DNA from: JACNKV01 sp964645915
Lineage (GTDB): Bacteria > Fidelibacterota > Marinisomatia > Marinisomatales > JACNKV01
NCBI GenBank assembly: GCA_964645915.1
Contig: CAZYDH010000005.1
Location: 1-64,000 of the forward strand
Reading direction: 5' to 3'
Length of the DNA stretch: 64,000 nt
The first letter of the stretch is position 1; each line of letters starts with the position of its first letter. Under the pieces are notes generated by a model. The model ran no database searches. It saw nothing but the letters and a program-made list of their open reading frames with translations, and was not told the origin of the DNA. The translations under genes and the position numbers were made by a program. Below, piece after piece: positions 26,979 to 36,534 of the stretch.

Positions 26979-27850
26979 AATATTTCAGACCATCCACCGT
27001 CAATGAGCTTGAGAAATTACTTTCAGATAAATTGATTCTTAACTCCAAACAATTTCTTTCAGGGGGAACAGACATATTACCTAGATGGGAAAATGGTGTT
27101 TCTCCACCAAAACATTTAATTGATCTAAAGAAGGTAGAAAGATTATCGGGTATATCAAAAGAAGGCAATAACATATCCATTGGTACATTAACTACAATTC
27201 AACAATTAAAAGACAATCCGAATATATCCAAACATTTCCCCTCGATCATTCAAGCCACATCGTCTTTTGCAGGTGTTCAAATCCGTCATAGAGCAACGAT
27301 AGGTGGCAATATTTGTAATGCGTCACCTGCCGGCGATTTAATCCCTTGTTTATATGTACACAATGCAAAAGTTGAATTGTTAAGTCCTCGGGGAGTAAGG
27401 ATTATACCTGTCGATGAGTTTTTTATTGGACCCGGAAAAACCACATTGCAGAAAGACGAATTTCTCACAAAAATAATCTTACCGATATCAAATATTAAAT
27501 CGATGTTTTATAAACTTGGATTAAGACAATCCATGGCAATCTCAGTTGTAAATTTTGCTTTAAGCTATGATCTAAATCCCGATAATACACTCAAATCCTT
27601 GAACATAGCATGTGGTGCTGTAGCACCTACAGTAGTATATTTAAAATATTTAGTCAATGCAATAATAAATGGTGAATCTGTTGAATCAGTTATTGATCTT
27701 ATCTATAAGGATATTTCACCAATAGATGATATACGTGCTTCAGCAGAATATCGTCGAAAGGCTTTGAAAAACCTTATAGCTTATACAATAAATAATCTAA
27801 AAAACAGTGATAATCCTTTAATCAATCATGATAAGGATTCTCATGTCTGA
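26975..27850 (+). CDS. Xanthine dehydrogenase-family FAD-binding subunit (set A)
   Basis: 291 residues with the CoxM/XdhB-type FAD fold: SGGTDILPRWENG near residue 29, IGTLTTIQQL, and the FAD diphosphate motif RHRATIGGNICNASPAGDLIP. The C-terminal domain with GLRQSMAISVVNFAL and IACGAVAPTVV is the CO-dehydrogenase flavoprotein C-terminal type. The start is GTG at 26975, overlapping the Fe-S gene stop; its 3' end overlaps the ygfK start by 8 bases. Confidence 0.88.
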   Translation: MKYFRPSTVNELEKLLSDKLILNSKQFLSGGTDILPRWENGVSPPKHLIDLKKVERLSGISKEGNNISIGTLTTIQQLKDNPNISKHFPSIIQATSSFAGVQIRHRATIGGNICNASPAGDLIPCLYVHNAKVELLSPRGVRIIPVDEFFIGPGKTTLQKDEFLTKIILPISNIKSMFYKLGLRQSMAISVVNFALSYDLNPDNTLKSLNIACGAVAPTVVYLKYLVNAIINGESVESVIDLIYKDISPIDDIRASAEYRRKALKNLIAYTINNLKNSDNPLINHDKDSHV

Positions 27851-30800
27851 TAGATTTTATCCAATAAAATTACCGCATTTGTTAAAGTGGATTCTCGAAG
27901 AAAAGGGAAAATCCAATTCTATTCTTGGTGTCTCTAAAGAATTAATATTCAATCCGAAAGAAACGGATGTATTTCGGATGACTAGATACAACCAATTACT
28001 TGAGACTCCAATTGGTGTAGCAGCCGGCCCACACACTCAAATGTCTCAAAATATTGTATTGGCCTGGTTAATGGGTGCTAGATATATCGAACTTAAAACA
28101 ATCCAAACTCTTGATGAATTAGAAGTTTCTAAACCATGTATTGATATGCAGGATGAGGGTTACAATTGTGAATGGTCACAAGAATTAAAACTGAAACAGT
28201 CTTTTTCTGAATACCTTAATGCATGGATTATCATCCACATTCTTAGATATGAATTTGGATGGAACAATACAAATGGATTGGGCACAATATTTAATATGTC
28301 CGCCGGGTATAATTTAGACGGAATCAAAAATAATAATGTTCAACAATTTTTGGATATGATGGAAAATTGTCAACCTCAATTAAACGAGTGTTTAAATGAA
28401 ATTGAGACCATCTATCCTAAGATAAAAGACATTCATATTTCTTCGCAAATTTCAAACAATCTTACACTGTCTACAATGCATGGATGCCCACCGGATGAAA
28501 TCGAGTCTATCGGGAAATATTTTATTGAGGAAAGACAATACCATACAGCTATCAAATTGAATCCAACTCTTTTGGGTCCTGATCATCTACGAGATATACT
28601 AACTAATCATCTGGGATATAATAATATAACGGTACCGGATGAAGCCTTTAATCATGATTTAAAATTTGACGATGCGTTGCAGTTAATCCAACGATTACAA
28701 AACGCTGCTACAAAAGCGAATATTGATTTTGGATTAAAATTGACTAATACTCTTGAAGTAGAAAATCATAAAAACATATTTAGTTCCGATGAGCAAATGA
28801 TGTATATGAGTGGACGTGCATTACATCCGATCAGTATACATGTTGCAGAAAAGGTGCAAAATGTATTTGATGGTGAACTTGATATTTCATTTTCAGCAGG
28901 AACTGATGCCTTTAATATTGCTGATATTCTTTCTTCAAATATCAAACCGATTACTGTATGTACTGATCTTTTAAAACCGGGTGGATATACTCGCTTAGCT
29001 CAATATATTCATGTAGTTAATAACGAGTTCAAAAAAGCAGAATCAACTTCAATTGATGAGTTCATTCTTTCAAAAAATGAAAATGGGAATTCAATAAAAG
29101 AAGCGAGTTTAAATAATCTCAGACGATATTGTGAAAGTGTTCTCATCAATAAGGCATATTTAAAAGATAACAATCATTTTGAATCAATAAAAACTAATCG
29201 TCTGTTAACAACATTTGATTGTGTAAAAGCACCGTGTATGGAATCCTGTGCAACTGAACAAGCAATTCCAGAATATATGTATCAAGTAGCACAAAAAGAT
29301 TTTCAAAAAGCCTGGGATACGATCTTGATGACAAATCCTATGCCGGCAGTAACCGGACACGTATGTGATCATCTATGCCAAACCAAATGTACAAGAAATA
29401 ATCTGGATAATACGTTATTGATTCGAGCCATTAAACGCTTTGTAGCTGAAAATGCTAACAAAACTCCACTCAAACCAAAACAATCAAATGAGATAAAAAC
29501 CGCAATCATCGGTGCAGGACCTTCTGGATTAACATGCTCATATTATTTAGCATTAGAAGGATTTGACGTTGATATCTTTGAAGCAAAGCCATTTGCAGGT
29601 GGAATGGTCTCCGATGCAATACCATCATTTAGATTAGAAGAAAGATCAATAAATAATGATATTGATTTAGTGAAGTCAGTAGGTGTTCAGTTGCATTTCA
29701 ATGTAACTATTGATAAAGAGTTGTTTCAAAAACTGCAAAATGATTATGACTATATTTATATTGCTGCAGGTGCACAAAATAATAAAACGTTAAATATAGA
29801 AGGTGAAGATTTACCCAATGTAATTGAACCACTAACATTTCTTTCAAAAGTAAGACAAAATAAGATCGATAATATTGGACAAGATATCGCAGTTATCGGT
29901 GGTGGTAATACCGCCATGGACGCAGCAAGAACCTCCAAAAGGTTTGGAGCGAATGTTACAATTATCTATCGTCGAACAATGAATGAAATGCCCGCTGACA
30001 GGGAAGAAATAATTGCGGCTTTAAATGAAGGAATTCAATTATATGAATTAATGATCCCTGAATCCCTGAGGTTATCCGATGAATCTTCCGTTATTTTGAC
30101 GTGTTCAAAAATGAAATTGGGAGAAAAAGATGAAAGCGGTAGAGCACGCCCGATAAAAATAACCGGATCTGAGGTTGAGTTAGAATTTGATACAATCATC
30201 CCGGCAGTTGGACAGGATATTGCATTTGATTTTCTATCTTGGAATGATTTAAACGGAAATGAAAATAAAAAAGAAACAAATATTACTAATATTTATGTCG
30301 GAGGAGATGCAATTCGTGGAGCATCTTCCGTTATTAATGCGGTCGGTGATGGACGAAAAGCAGCAGAAAGTATTATCAATAAAGCGATAGGTCTTAAAAA
30401 GGAAATAAAAAAATCATCTCTTCGATATAATAAGGAATATTATCAGAAGAAATTAGCATTTAGACAATTCGGTCTTGAAACTGAGGACTTATTAAAAGGA
30501 TCTGAATTAAATTTTGTTTTAATCGATAGAACCTTAAATATTGACGAAGCTGTTTATGAAGCATCACGATGTTTACAATGTGACGATGTATGCGATATTT
30601 GTGTAAGTGTTTGTCCTAACTTGGCTAATATATCCTATATAGCTGTTCATAAAAAGTATCCGGTTTATCAAATCAAACGAAAAAATAATCAAATTGTAAA
30701 ACATATCATCGATACATTTGTTTTGAAACAAGAGCCACAAATAATAAATATCGGTAACTTTTGCAACGAGTGTGGTAATTGTTCAACATTTTGCCCGACT

Positions 30801-31118
30801 TCCGGTGACCCTTATAAAACCAAACCCAAATTTTATCTGGATGAATCTTCATATAGTGCTGAATCTTCCGGATATCTTCTGAATAGAGAAAAATTATTAT
30901 ATAAAGATGAAACCACCAATTCTGAGTTAATTTTGAATAATGATAACTATCAATACTCTGATGACCAACTGGATGTAACAATTGACAAAACAAATATGAA
31001 TGTAATAGATGTTAACCTTAAAGTTGATAAAATGCAGGATACAAAAAAATGTATTCAGCTTATAATTTTATATGAAAATTTAATAGATAATCCAATTTTC
31101 ACAGATGAATCACTATGA
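27843..31118 (+). CDS. ygfK: YgfK-like multidomain Fe-S/flavin oxidoreductase
   Basis: 1091 residues, the full YgfK layout. An N-terminal dihydropyrimidine/dihydroorotate dehydrogenase-like region (TPIGVAAGPHTQMSQNI, HISSQISNNLTLSTMHGCPP) comes first. A cysteine-rich helical domain from ~458 (CVKAPCMESC, CDHLCQTKC) follows, then a FAD motif IIGAGPSGLTCSYYLA (~554), an NAD(P) motif VIGGGNTAMDAARTS (~683), and two C-terminal Fe-S motifs, CLQCDDVCDICVSVCP (~910) and CNECGNCSTFCP (~973). The build resembles dihydropyrimidine dehydrogenase. YgfK was named a putative selenate reductase subunit but is tied to anaerobic urate/purine use in E. coli and gut bacteria. ATG 27843 is preferred because AAGGA lies just before it; an ATG at 27828 is in the same frame. 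Confidence 0.88.
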   Translation: MSDRFYPIKLPHLLKWILEEKGKSNSILGVSKELIFNPKETDVFRMTRYNQLLETPIGVAAGPHTQMSQNIVLAWLMGARYIELKTIQTLDELEVSKPCIDMQDEGYNCEWSQELKLKQSFSEYLNAWIIIHILRYEFGWNNTNGLGTIFNMSAGYNLDGIKNNNVQQFLDMMENCQPQLNECLNEIETIYPKIKDIHISSQISNNLTLSTMHGCPPDEIESIGKYFIEERQYHTAIKLNPTLLGPDHLRDILTNHLGYNNITVPDEAFNHDLKFDDALQLIQRLQNAATKANIDFGLKLTNTLEVENHKNIFSSDEQMMYMSGRALHPISIHVAEKVQNVFDGELDISFSAGTDAFNIADILSSNIKPITVCTDLLKPGGYTRLAQYIHVVNNEFKKAESTSIDEFILSKNENGNSIKEASLNNLRRYCESVLINKAYLKDNNHFESIKTNRLLTTFDCVKAPCMESCATEQAIPEYMYQVAQKDFQKAWDTILMTNPMPAVTGHVCDHLCQTKCTRNNLDNTLLIRAIKRFVAENANKTPLKPKQSNEIKTAIIGAGPSGLTCSYYLALEGFDVDIFEAKPFAGGMVSDAIPSFRLEERSINNDIDLVKSVGVQLHFNVTIDKELFQKLQNDYDYIYIAAGAQNNKTLNIEGEDLPNVIEPLTFLSKVRQNKIDNIGQDIAVIGGGNTAMDAARTSKRFGANVTIIYRRTMNEMPADREEIIAALNEGIQLYELMIPESLRLSDESSVILTCSKMKLGEKDESGRARPIKITGSEVELEFDTIIPAVGQDIAFDFLSWNDLNGNENKKETNITNIYVGGDAIRGASSVINAVGDGRKAAESIINKAIGLKKEIKKSSLRYNKEYYQKKLAFRQFGLETEDLLKGSELNFVLIDRTLNIDEAVYEASRCLQCDDVCDICVSVCPNLANISYIAVHKKYPVYQIKRKNNQIVKHIIDTFVLKQEPQIINIGNFCNECGNCSTFCPTSGDPYKTKPKFYLDESSYSAESSGYLLNREKLLYKDETTNSELILNNDNYQYSDDQLDVTIDKTNMNVIDVNLKVDKMQDTKKCIQLIILYENLIDNPIFTDESL

Positions 31119-32518
31119 GTAATATTTTAATAAAAAATCCTCTTGCAGTTTGCACAATGAATAACTCCAAATATGAGTTTCAGGGGGGACATATCTTAAT
31201 TGTAGATGATAAAATAAAATCTCTTGGACCGTTTGAAATAGATGTAGAAGTAGATCATGTAATAGACGCATCTGATTGTGTGGTCCTTCCCGGATTGATT
31301 AACACTCATCACCATTTGTATCAAACTCTTACAAGGAATATTCCGTTTATGCAGGATCTTCCACTGTTTGGCTGGTTAACAAATCACTATGAAGTCTGGC
31401 GAGAACTAACCGAAGAAGCTGTGACTGTTAGTACTAAAATTGGACTTTTGGAACTGATGAAAACCGGGACAACAACAAGTTCTGATCATTTATATTTATT
31501 TCCTCATAAAACTTCTGGAAAGTTGATTGATGCAGAAATAGAAAGTGCAAAACATCTCGGATTACGGTTTCAACCTACTCGTGGATCGATGTCGCTAGGG
31601 AGAACAAAAGGGGGACTTCCACCCGATGATACCGTTCAAACAGAAAAAGAGATTCAAAAAGACTCAGAGAGGTTGATCAATCAATATCATGATTCTTCAG
31701 AAGGAGCTATGATAAGAATATCCCTTGCACCATGCTCACCCTTTTCGGTCACACCTGAACTGATGAAGAATACTGCCGAGTTTGCATTGGCAAATAATAT
31801 TCAAATGCATACACACTTAGCTGAAACACTAGATGAAGAAAAATTTTGCATCAATAACTATGGAGACAGGCCAGCAGCTTATGTTGATAAGCTGGGATGG
31901 ATGAATAAAAACGCATGGTTTGCTCATGCTATCCACTTAAATAATCAGGAAATATCCAGAATGGCCGATACCGGAGCTGGAATGACACATTGCCCCACGT
32001 CAAACATGCGATTGGGAAGCGGGATTGCACCAATTAAAGAAATGATGGAATCAAATGTTAGAGTAAGCATAGGAGTGGATGGGTCTGCTTCAAACGATGC
32101 AGGTAATATGCTTATGGAGCTACGAAATGCAATGATGATATCCAGACTACGTGAGGAACAATATTGGTTATCTGCAAGAGATGTTCTTTGGCTAGGGACA
32201 AGAGGAGGTGCTTCTGTTTTAGGGCGCAATGATATTGGTCAATTATCCGTTGGTAAACAGGCTGATCTGGCATTATTCTCGGTTAATACATTAGAATATG
32301 CAGGTGCATTGTCAGATCCGATCGCAGCATTGATCTTCAACGTTCGCACTTCACCAGTGGCTCATTTGATTATTCACGGTAAAAGTGTAATTAATCACGG
32401 TCAATCTTCTCTTGATGAATCTTCGCTAATAAGTACACATAATCAAATAGCAAAAACTATGTTAACATCTGCACAAGATAAAACAAGAATAGACTTTTTA
32501 AAAATGAGTAAGGATTAA
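31115..32518 (+). CDS. 8-oxoguanine deaminase-like amidohydrolase
   Basis: 467 residues of the TrzA/AtzB/guanine-deaminase superfamily, closest in motif to 8-oxoguanine deaminase: NTHHHLYQTLTRNIPFMQD, LPLFGWLTNHYEVW, GTTTSSDHLYLFP, IQMHTHLAET, FAHAIHLN and SIGVDGSASNDAGN. That enzyme converts 8-oxoguanine to urate and ammonia. It would feed urate into the YgfK/XdhD-like branch, which fits its position directly after ygfK (4-base overlap) and before the YgfM/XdhD-like genes. Guanine deaminase or another aminopurine substrate is possible. Confidence 0.82.
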   Translation: MSNILIKNPLAVCTMNNSKYEFQGGHILIVDDKIKSLGPFEIDVEVDHVIDASDCVVLPGLINTHHHLYQTLTRNIPFMQDLPLFGWLTNHYEVWRELTEEAVTVSTKIGLLELMKTGTTTSSDHLYLFPHKTSGKLIDAEIESAKHLGLRFQPTRGSMSLGRTKGGLPPDDTVQTEKEIQKDSERLINQYHDSSEGAMIRISLAPCSPFSVTPELMKNTAEFALANNIQMHTHLAETLDEEKFCINNYGDRPAAYVDKLGWMNKNAWFAHAIHLNNQEISRMADTGAGMTHCPTSNMRLGSGIAPIKEMMESNVRVSIGVDGSASNDAGNMLMELRNAMMISRLREEQYWLSARDVLWLGTRGGASVLGRNDIGQLSVGKQADLALFSVNTLEYAGALSDPIAALIFNVRTSPVAHLIIHGKSVINHGQSSLDESSLISTHNQIAKTMLTSAQDKTRIDFLKMSKD

Positions 32519-32520
32519 TA

Positions 32521-33285
32521 ATGTGGTATTCCGTTAGATCCATTTCTAAACCAAAGAATCTTCAGAATGCTTTTGAGTTAAGTCAAATCTCCGGGAATGC
32601 CATTTATGGTGGAGGAAGTTATTTAGTCGCTGAGAAAAATGAAAATATCCATACACTTATAGATATTAACCATTTAATTGGAAATAACATCCAATGCAGT
32701 TATGAAAAAGTTTCAATCGATGCAGGTGTTTCTCTCCAACAATTTATTGATGAAGTGACAACCATCAATTCGAATTGCAGACTTCTTTCAGGGGTTCGAT
32801 ATGCAACACCATCAAAGAATATTCGTAACCAACGTTGTTTTGGCGGAGAATTGGGGCAAAATCGTCCAAACTCTGATATATTAGTGTTCTTACATGCTAT
32901 CAATGCCGAATTGACTGTGGTGACCAAAAATGAATCAAAAGTTAAGATCAATGACTGGGATGGAATAGGAATTATCAAAAATGTAACTTACTACCCAAAG
33001 AAAATCGATTCTGTTGAGATAGTTAGACATGCCCCAATCCCATCAGCAAGTTCGATTGTTTGTGTTGTTTGCACTAAAGAAAATGATGCACTGAGAGTAT
33101 CTATTGGAGGGAGATGTAAAATTATTCAAACATTTACAATTCCTGCTCAAGATTTTAATGACGACAAGATCGAGCAAATTGCTTCTAACTCAATAAAATT
33201 CTTTGAAACTGATCACATGGGATCACTAGAATTTAAGAAATTACTCATAGCCACTTTGATAAAACGTGCCGGAGATAACTTATGA
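32521..33285 (+). CDS. YgfM-like FAD-binding subunit (set B), short
   Basis: 254 residues, shorter than the set A FAD subunit (291). The FAD fold is recognisable from AIYGGGSYLVAEKNENIHTL at the N-terminus and a variant diphosphate motif IRNQRCFGGELGQNRPNSD, where the usual TIGGNI is CFGGEL. The C-terminal domain is reduced. In E. coli YgfM (~259 residues) is the matching short protein of the ygfK-ssnA-ygfM-xdhD group. It lies 2 bases after the deaminase gene and overlaps the Fe-S gene by 4 bases. FAD binding is likely but not certain given the altered motif. Confidence 0.72.
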   Translation: MWYSVRSISKPKNLQNAFELSQISGNAIYGGGSYLVAEKNENIHTLIDINHLIGNNIQCSYEKVSIDAGVSLQQFIDEVTTINSNCRLLSGVRYATPSKNIRNQRCFGGELGQNRPNSDILVFLHAINAELTVVTKNESKVKINDWDGIGIIKNVTYYPKKIDSVEIVRHAPIPSASSIVCVVCTKENDALRVSIGGRCKIIQTFTIPAQDFNDDKIEQIASNSIKFFETDHMGSLEFKKLLIATLIKRAGDNL

Positions 33286-33740
33286 TCAATTTTATTCTAA
33301 ATGGGAAACGTGTCCGGGTTGATGTCCCTGCAGGAGCTACGCTTTTCGATTATTTAAGAGATAGCGAAATATTCAGTGTAAAATTTGGTTCGGAAAAAGG
33401 GGAGACCGGTGCCGATTCTGTGTTGATAGACGGTAAATTGATGAACTCCTCATTATTGCTTTTACATTCTTTAGAAAACAAATCAATAGAGACCATCGAA
33501 TCATTTTCATCTGGTACGAATATCCATCGCCTTCAGGAAATATTTATTGAAGAAGGCGCTGTACAATGTGGATATTGCACTCCGGCAATGCTATTAGCCG
33601 CTGAGTCATTGAGAAGAGAAAATATCGAATCAAGCGATTCAGATATTAAAGAGTCAATATCCGGTGTTTATTGTCGGTGTACGGGATATGTAAAACCATT
33701 AAAAGCAATCCAAAAATATTTAAATGAAACCCGTGGTTGA
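33282..33740 (+). CDS. [2Fe-2S] subunit (set B) lacking all N-terminal cluster cysteines
   Basis: 152 residues aligning without gaps to the family over the ferredoxin-like domain. The four ligands of the N-terminal [2Fe-2S] cluster are replaced: KFGSEKGETGADSVL...NSSL has Ser37, Thr42, Asp45 and Ser57 where set A has CGEGECGAC...NSC. The C-terminal cluster, next to molybdenum, keeps its cysteines in QCGYCTPAM and YCRCTGY. The reading frame is intact with normal overlaps to both neighbours, so this is not decay by frameshift. Electron flow to FAD must be changed or lost. E. coli XdhD, as I recall, also lacks these cysteines in its fused N-terminal domain, so this may be a split XdhD. Confidence 0.85.
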   Translation: MINFILNGKRVRVDVPAGATLFDYLRDSEIFSVKFGSEKGETGADSVLIDGKLMNSSLLLLHSLENKSIETIESFSSGTNIHRLQEIFIEEGAVQCGYCTPAMLLAAESLRRENIESSDSDIKESISGVYCRCTGYVKPLKAIQKYLNETRG

Positions 33741-33744
33741 TATT

Positions 33745-36030
33745 ATGAAGATCATCGGAAAAAACACAAAAAGAATAGATGGAATATCTCTTACAAAAGG
33801 AAAACCCGTTTTTGCAGATGATAAGAGAAAAAAAGATTATTTATATTTAAAAATCCTTAGAAGCACGATACCTCACGGAGTTATTAAACAAATTGATTAT
33901 GCAGATGCACTGAAATTAGACGGGGTAGAACTGGTTTTAACACATAAGGACTTTAAATCTATCTATTATACAACCGCCGGTCAAGGTGCACCGGAACCAT
34001 CACCGCATGATACATTGATATTAGATTCGGTTGTACGATATGTAGGCGATCGAGTCGCTGTAGTTGCTGCAACCTCAATAGAGATTGCAGAAAAAGCATT
34101 AAAACTTATCCAAGTTGAATATGAAGAACTTCCGGCTATTTTCAATATGGATGAGGCTATTGGAAATTCGACGATTCTACATCCTGATAAAGAAGGATAT
34201 AATTTTGTTTATGACCCAAAGAAGAATATAGCGTCTAATATCAATGAAGAACTGGGTGATGTTGATGAAGCAATGGACAATTCAGATTATGTTTTCGAGA
34301 ATACTTATTCAACACCCTATGTTCAACATGCTCATATTGAGCCACATATTTCTCTATCTTGGTTAGATGAAAATGACAGGCTGGTCATCCGAACAGCAAC
34401 ACAAGTACCACACCATGTACGTAGAATTGTTGCTGAAGTTCTTGAAATACCGATAAATAAAATAAGAGTCATTAAACCACGCATTGGTGGAGGTTTTGGT
34501 TCAAAGCAAGAGATTATAGGAGAAGAGTTATGCGCAGCAGTAACCTTACGTACCGGTAAACCTGCGCGTTTAGAATATACTCGTGAAGAAGAATTCACAG
34601 CCGCAAGATCACGTCATCCTCAGAAAATCACTTTTAAAATCGGATTGAATAAAGATCATATTATTCAAGCTATTGATATGAATATTCTTCAGAATTCCGG
34701 TGCGTATGGCCCTCATTCACTAACAGTTATGTCTGTCTCCGCCAGTAAAACATTAGCCTTGTATAAATCTAATCATGTGAGAATCGTTGCTAATTCTGTT
34801 TATACAAATCTTCCACCTGCTGGAGCTTATCGTGGATATGGTGCTCCTCAAGGATTTTTTGCTTTGGAATCGATCATGGACGAAATAGCAAACGAATTAA
34901 ATGTGGATCCAATTGAATTAAGAGAGAAAAATTATTTCAATGAAGGTGATGAAGTTCCTATTGCAAAAGTTCTTGGAGAAGGAAGAGAAGGATTCCCGGT
35001 TATCTTAAATACGAGTGGAATTCGAGAATGTTTATCTGTCGGTAAAAAATATATCCAATGGAATAAAACAAAACCTAATAATAAACTCACCTACTTAAAA
35101 GATGGTATTGGAGTAGCAACAGTCGCTCAAGGGTCAGGCATCGCCGGAATTGACATGGGTGCAGCCTATATTAAAATGAATGAAGATGGGAGTTTTAATC
35201 TAAATATTGGTGCGACCGACCTTGGGACGGGATCTGACACTGCATTAGCACAAATCGCTGCAGAAGTATTAGAAGTCCCGGTTGATAAGATAATTGTTTA
35301 TTCATCCGATACAGATTTAACTCCTTTCGATACTGGAGCTTATGCATCAAGCACAACCTTCATTAGTGGAACCGCTGTAAAAAAGGCTGCCTTGGATGTA
35401 AGAAATCAGATACTCGATCAAGGTAAAAAGATTCTAAATGTTGAGACTGCTGTTATTAAAGACCAATGTGTTGTGGCAAATAATGGAGAAAAAATCACCT
35501 ATGGTGAAATATGTACAAAATCATTTTACACAGATCATCAGCTTCAGATCCAATCTGCAACATCTCATATGAGTTATGACAGTCCACCACCATATAATGC
35601 AACATTTGCTGACGTAACCGTTGATATAGAAACGGGGTTTGTTAAAGTAAACAAAATCATTTCTGTAACAGATGCCGGACAGATTATTAATCCGCAGATG
35701 TCTGCAGGTCAAATAGAAGGAGCGATTCCACAATCGTTGGGTATGGCAATATCTGAGTTTATGATCTTTGATAAACAGGGGAGAGCTATTAATCGAGATT
35801 TTAATGACTATCATATTTATACTTCGATTGATATGCCTGAAATTGTTGCAAAATTTGTTCACACGAATGAACCTACCGGTCCCTTTGGTGCAAAAGCAGT
35901 TGCGGAAATTCCTACGAACGGTCCTGCTCCAGCAATTGTGAACGCAATATACAATGCGTGTGGTGTTCGCATCCGACATTTACCCATTACTCCGGAGAAG
36001 ATACTGCGTGGATTAGGTAAAATATCTTAA
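33745..36030 (+). CDS. XdhD-like molybdopterin-binding subunit (set B)
   Basis: About 761 residues of the xanthine dehydrogenase molybdenum domain. Close to XdhD are YTTAGQGAPEPSPHD, VRYVGDRVAVVAA, PRIGGGFGSKQEI, PAGAYRGYGAPQGFFALE, GATDLGTGSDTALAQIAAEV and FDTGAYASSTTF; near the end, GPFGAKAVAEIPTNGPAPA keeps the Glu (AVAEIP) that matches the catalytic base of the family. E. coli XdhD is a fusion of Fe-S and Mo parts; here they are separate genes. Start ATG 33745 is just after the Fe-S gene stop; ATG 33724 in frame overlaps that gene and is the alternative. Together with YgfK, SsnA and YgfM it forms the urate/dioxopurine-type set. Confidence 0.85.
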   Translation: MKIIGKNTKRIDGISLTKGKPVFADDKRKKDYLYLKILRSTIPHGVIKQIDYADALKLDGVELVLTHKDFKSIYYTTAGQGAPEPSPHDTLILDSVVRYVGDRVAVVAATSIEIAEKALKLIQVEYEELPAIFNMDEAIGNSTILHPDKEGYNFVYDPKKNIASNINEELGDVDEAMDNSDYVFENTYSTPYVQHAHIEPHISLSWLDENDRLVIRTATQVPHHVRRIVAEVLEIPINKIRVIKPRIGGGFGSKQEIIGEELCAAVTLRTGKPARLEYTREEEFTAARSRHPQKITFKIGLNKDHIIQAIDMNILQNSGAYGPHSLTVMSVSASKTLALYKSNHVRIVANSVYTNLPPAGAYRGYGAPQGFFALESIMDEIANELNVDPIELREKNYFNEGDEVPIAKVLGEGREGFPVILNTSGIRECLSVGKKYIQWNKTKPNNKLTYLKDGIGVATVAQGSGIAGIDMGAAYIKMNEDGSFNLNIGATDLGTGSDTALAQIAAEVLEVPVDKIIVYSSDTDLTPFDTGAYASSTTFISGTAVKKAALDVRNQILDQGKKILNVETAVIKDQCVVANNGEKITYGEICTKSFYTDHQLQIQSATSHMSYDSPPPYNATFADVTVDIETGFVKVNKIISVTDAGQIINPQMSAGQIEGAIPQSLGMAISEFMIFDKQGRAINRDFNDYHIYTSIDMPEIVAKFVHTNEPTGPFGAKAVAEIPTNGPAPAIVNAIYNACGVRIRHLPITPEKILRGLGKIS

Positions 36031-36060
36031 CTTTACACAAATAAATAGACTAACAACAAT

Positions 36061-36534
36061 ATGCAAAAACAAATAAAATATTTTAATGTCAGTTGGCAAG
36101 AATTACATAGAGATGCTCGTGCTTTAGCATGGCGTTTATTATCCATTAAGAAATGGGAAGGTATAGCTGCAATCACCAGAGGAGGACTTGTACCCGCAGC
36201 AATTGTTTCAAGGGAATTGGATATCAGATTATTGGATACAATTTGTGTATCCACTTATGATCATCAAAAAATTGGTAAACCAAAGGTTCTAAAAGGTATA
36301 GATCACGACGGCGAAGGGTGGCTTCTCATTGATGACTTAGTTGATACAGGAACTACTGCACAAATTGCAAAAGATATTTTACCTGAAGCTCACTTAGCTA
36401 CAGTCTATGCAAAACCTGAAGGTCGTCCTCTTGTGGATACTTTTATTACGGAAGTTAGTCAAGATACATGGATTCAATTTCCATGGGATATGATTTCCGA
36501 TTATGTAGTTCCTTTTGCTGAGCAAAAGCAGTGA
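36061..36534 (+). CDS. gpt: Xanthine-guanine phosphoribosyltransferase
   Basis: 157 residues, close in length and motif to E. coli Gpt: AITRGGLVPAAIVSREL, the PRPP-binding LIDDLVDTGTTA, YAKPEGRPLVDTFI and QDTWIQFPWDM. It converts xanthine, guanine or hypoxanthine with PRPP to the nucleotide. At the end of the catabolic run it gives the cell a salvage branch beside degradation. It starts 30 bases after the XdhD-like gene and overlaps the next gene by 4 bases. Confidence 0.9.
   Translation: MQKQIKYFNVSWQELHRDARALAWRLLSIKKWEGIAAITRGGLVPAAIVSRELDIRLLDTICVSTYDHQKIGKPKVLKGIDHDGEGWLLIDDLVDTGTTAQIAKDILPEAHLATVYAKPEGRPLVDTFITEVSQDTWIQFPWDMISDYVVPFAEQKQ

Noticed and set aside
34332..35979. Long minus-strand frames (up to 152 codons) inside the XdhD-like gene
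   Set aside because: They are antisense shadows of a well-conserved molybdenum-domain gene, without ribosome sites or recognisable motifs.
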